This document shows positions 12,422-14,080 of a stretch of DNA of 14,080 nucleotides, one piece after another. A model generated the notes under the pieces. The model did no database searches and was not told the origin of the DNA. It worked only from the letters and a program-made list of their open reading frames with translations. Source of the stretch: Candidatus Coatesiibacteriota bacterium (GTDB taxonomy: Bacteria > RBG-13-66-14 > B26-G2); contig QMNJ01000026.1 of NCBI GenBank assembly GCA_003647715.1, positions 1 through 14,080 on the forward strand, read 5' to 3'. Each line of letters opens with the position of its first letter. Position 1 is the stretch's first letter. A program made the position numbers and the translations under genes.

Positions 12422-13606
12422 CTATCCTACCTGTTCAGTTAATATTGGTAATTCATCCCTCTTCACCTTCTCTCTTACCTCATCAAGAACAATATCAGAA
12501 TTCTGCTCTATACATCTTATCATATTTATCTCAGCATATGTGTTCCTTGACTTCTCTTCTCCCATCGTGTTTGACCTCCAATATCTCACCTGAATCACAT
12601 CTAATTCCATCTCTCTTCTCAATTCTTCCTCAAGCACTCTTGATGTGTCCATCAACTCTCTTTCAACATACTCCAATGTGACATCTCTTACTTCATCTCT
12701 TATCACTTCCACATTAATTATTGAACATCTTATATCTGATTCTATCGGTAGAACAAAATAAGTCATATTATGGCAGAGACTGATTAAACGACATGCACTG
12801 TTTGTCAGTATATCTGATATATCTCTTATAAATGTGTCAATATCCATCATCCTCCTTTGAGGAATTAATGTCTTCAGTTTAAAACTCACAAATATATCAA
12901 CATCTATATCACTCCCTCTCTTTGCAGATTCATATTGTATTCCTGCATGCACTGTTATCTCAAATGTTGTATATCTATGGAGTATTGTTACAGGTATCTC
13001 AATCTCCTTTTGTATATCACCTAATACTCCTCTTATAATATTTATTCTTGCTCTCATCATTTCAAGCTCATTCATCTCTCTTTCTATCTCTCTTCTTATT
13101 CTTGATAGAACACCTTCCCATACTCTCAAGCGTCTTTCAATTTCCTCATATGGAGGATGTGCTCTTATTCTGGAGGATACATCAATTAATCGTTCTGATA
13201 TTCTCTGTAATTCCTCTCTTGCTCTCATCAGTAACTCTCTATATCTTCGTTCTCTATCCCTCCATCCTCTTCTTATCGCTATATTCACCAACCTTGAGTA
13301 TGCTCCAACTCTTCCCAATGCTCTTCTCCATTCTGCATATATTACCTCATACCTTATCCTCAACCGCCTCAGATGTCTTAATCTTGCTCTTGCCGATATG
13401 ACTCTTGCTCTTATTCTTGATTCGGCAACTCTCTTCTCACTTATTTCACGCTCTATCCTCCTTATCTCATCATTTATACTTACCTCAGTTTCAGCAAGCT
13501 CTGACATCAGCCGATTTAATCTTTCAACTCTCTCAAATCTTGGCAGTATTTGAAACTCCTCCTCACTCAGTCCGAGCATTCTCAATTTTATCTTATGATA
13601 ATCCAT
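12422..13606 (-). CDS. Arg-rich coiled-coil protein, unknown function
   Basis: I do not recognise this 394-residue protein. Residues 25-200 are long Arg/Glu-rich helices with heptad-like spacing (for example EIRRIEREISEKRVAESRIR, REIEREMNELEMMRARINII), interrupted near 150 by a Pro-Pro turn, so an antiparallel coiled coil is likely. Residues 205-250 are beta-like (VTILHRYTTFEITVHAGIQY, DIDVDIFVSFKL). The remainder is mixed, with two more charged helices. No Walker, nuclease or zinc motif is visible. ATG 13606 is preceded by AGGAGGTGATG. Positioned between an AAA+-type helicase or initiator end and a primase-like protein, a replication accessory or SMC-like DNA-organising role is possible but unproven. 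Confidence 0.6.
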   Translation of the reverse strand: MDYHKIKLRMLGLSEEEFQILPRFERVERLNRLMSELAETEVSINDEIRRIEREISEKRVAESRIRARVISARARLRHLRRLRIRYEVIYAEWRRALGRVGAYSRLVNIAIRRGWRDRERRYRELLMRAREELQRISERLIDVSSRIRAHPPYEEIERRLRVWEGVLSRIRREIEREMNELEMMRARINIIRGVLGDIQKEIEIPVTILHRYTTFEITVHAGIQYESAKRGSDIDVDIFVSFKLKTLIPQRRMMDIDTFIRDISDILTNSACRLISLCHNMTYFVLPIESDIRCSIINVEVIRDEVRDVTLEYVERELMDTSRVLEEELRREMELDVIQVRYWRSNTMGEEKSRNTYAEINMIRCIEQNSDIVLDEVREKVKRDELPILTEQVG

Positions 13607-13628
13607 TCTGACATCACCTCCTCTTTAA

Positions 13629-14080
13629 TCATATCAGACGAACATACTTCCTCTTTCTTTTTGTCACCACAGCGATTAGAGAATTCTGTTTTAACTCAGT
13701 GATTAATGCTCGGATATATCTATCTGTTTTATTCATCTTCTTACAAAGATACTCAACTGACACAAGTCCGTCTTCATCTTTCTCCGCTCTACATATGAAA
13801 GAATAAAGCATTAATGACGCCTTTGACATATGAGCAAACTGATAACCATTTTCCTGAACCTTGACAACAAACTTTAAATCCTCCACCACATCTCTTGTTA
13901 TCTCATTATCTCCTCTTATAAATGCTTCAACTATACAAACCCTGACGAAATCATTCATAGCTCGTAACATAAAATTTTGAGGTATATTTGCATTAATATA
14001 AGACTTCACAACAAGAGCTCTTTCTCTCTCATTCACATATACATCATTCAACTCACTCCTCGCTTTTTCTATCTCACCTC
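13629..14080 (-). CDS. C-terminus of an AAA+-type replication protein (MCM or Orc/Cdc6-like) with winged helix, 5' end outside the window
   Basis: About 150 residues are visible. The frame has no stop up to the window edge, and residues continue in phase before the TTG at 14051, so the gene probably starts further right. The first part (VVKSYINANIP, then a helix ending DNEITRDVVEDLKFVVKV) resembles the helical lid of AAA+ proteins, where 'VT-x-E-D-V' helices are typical of MCM and Orc/Cdc6. The last 65 residues form a clear winged helix-turn-helix: LMLYSFICRAE, LVSVEYLCKKMNKTDRYIRA as the helix-turn-helix, and the wing VVTKRKRKYVRLI. Walker motifs would lie outside the window. It heads the visible minus operon with the primase-like protein, supporting a helicase or initiator. 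A free-standing winged-helix regulator starting at TTG 14051 (behind GAGGAG) cannot be excluded. Confidence 0.6.
   Translation of the reverse strand, partial: GEIEKARSELNDVYVNERERALVVKSYINANIPQNFMLRAMNDFVRVCIVEAFIRGDNEITRDVVEDLKFVVKVQENGYQFAHMSKASLMLYSFICRAEKDEDGLVSVEYLCKKMNKTDRYIRALITELKQNSLIAVVTKRKRKYVRLI

Noticed and set aside
12169..12681. 170-codon plus-strand open frame opposite the primase-like gene
   Set aside because: It spans two well-supported minus genes and their Shine-Dalgarno, has no ribosome-binding site and gives a Ser/Leu/His-rich shadow composition.
1..14080. tRNA, rRNA or insertion sequence
   Set aside because: No cloverleaf, rRNA stretch or transposase motif was seen on reading both strands.

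Overview
The window looks like a block of a virus (or integrated provirus) of a thermophilic archaeon. Nothing in it resembles a cellular housekeeping operon. The base sequence is A+T-rich, with ATA isoleucine and AGA/AGG arginine codons dominating. Almost every gene has a very strong Shine-Dalgarno sequence (GGAGGTGAT). The best promoter is an archaeal-type TATA box at 580-588. The minus-strand genes resemble archaeal replication proteins: an archaeo-eukaryotic primase-like core and an AAA+ lid plus winged helix of MCM or Orc/Cdc6 type. The host assignment is inference. I see no terminase, portal or HK97-type capsid, so this is unlikely to be an ordinary head-tail virus.

Layout. Positions 1-543 hold the end of an unrecognised charged protein. 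At 622-825, behind its own TATA box, is a 67-residue single-span membrane protein built like a filamentous-phage major coat protein. It uses distinctly different (C/G-ending) codons and is followed by a strong hairpin (867-896). From 939 to 10992 a tightly packed plus-strand operon follows. It contains three paralogous tail-fibre/adhesin-like proteins (939, 4897, 5529), small hydrophobic proteins, a 416-residue protein built of Trp/Gly-rich amphipathic repeats, a 367-residue protein with 120-residue internal repeats, and a GT4-like glycosyltransferase. Next come three related proteins, one with a JAMM-type metal site (8929) and two that lack it (7335, 8145), and then several small proteins, two of them membrane proteins. 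The operon ends in a hairpin plus T-tract at 10984-11034.

An A/T-rich convergent intergenic region (11004-11161) carries a 16-bp palindrome and three TTTTTAAAA repeats. The right end (11162-14080) is a minus-strand operon read towards it: AAA+/winged-helix C-terminus, a 394-residue Arg-rich coiled-coil protein, a primase-like protein and a beta-class DNA methyltransferase.

Working together (inference): the plus operon looks like the virion/late module, with the hairpin after the 67-residue gene letting that protein be made in excess. The minus operon looks like the replication/modification module. Most gene junctions fuse the stop codon to the next Shine-Dalgarno, which suggests translational coupling. 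One gene (10413-10706) appears to start at AUC.
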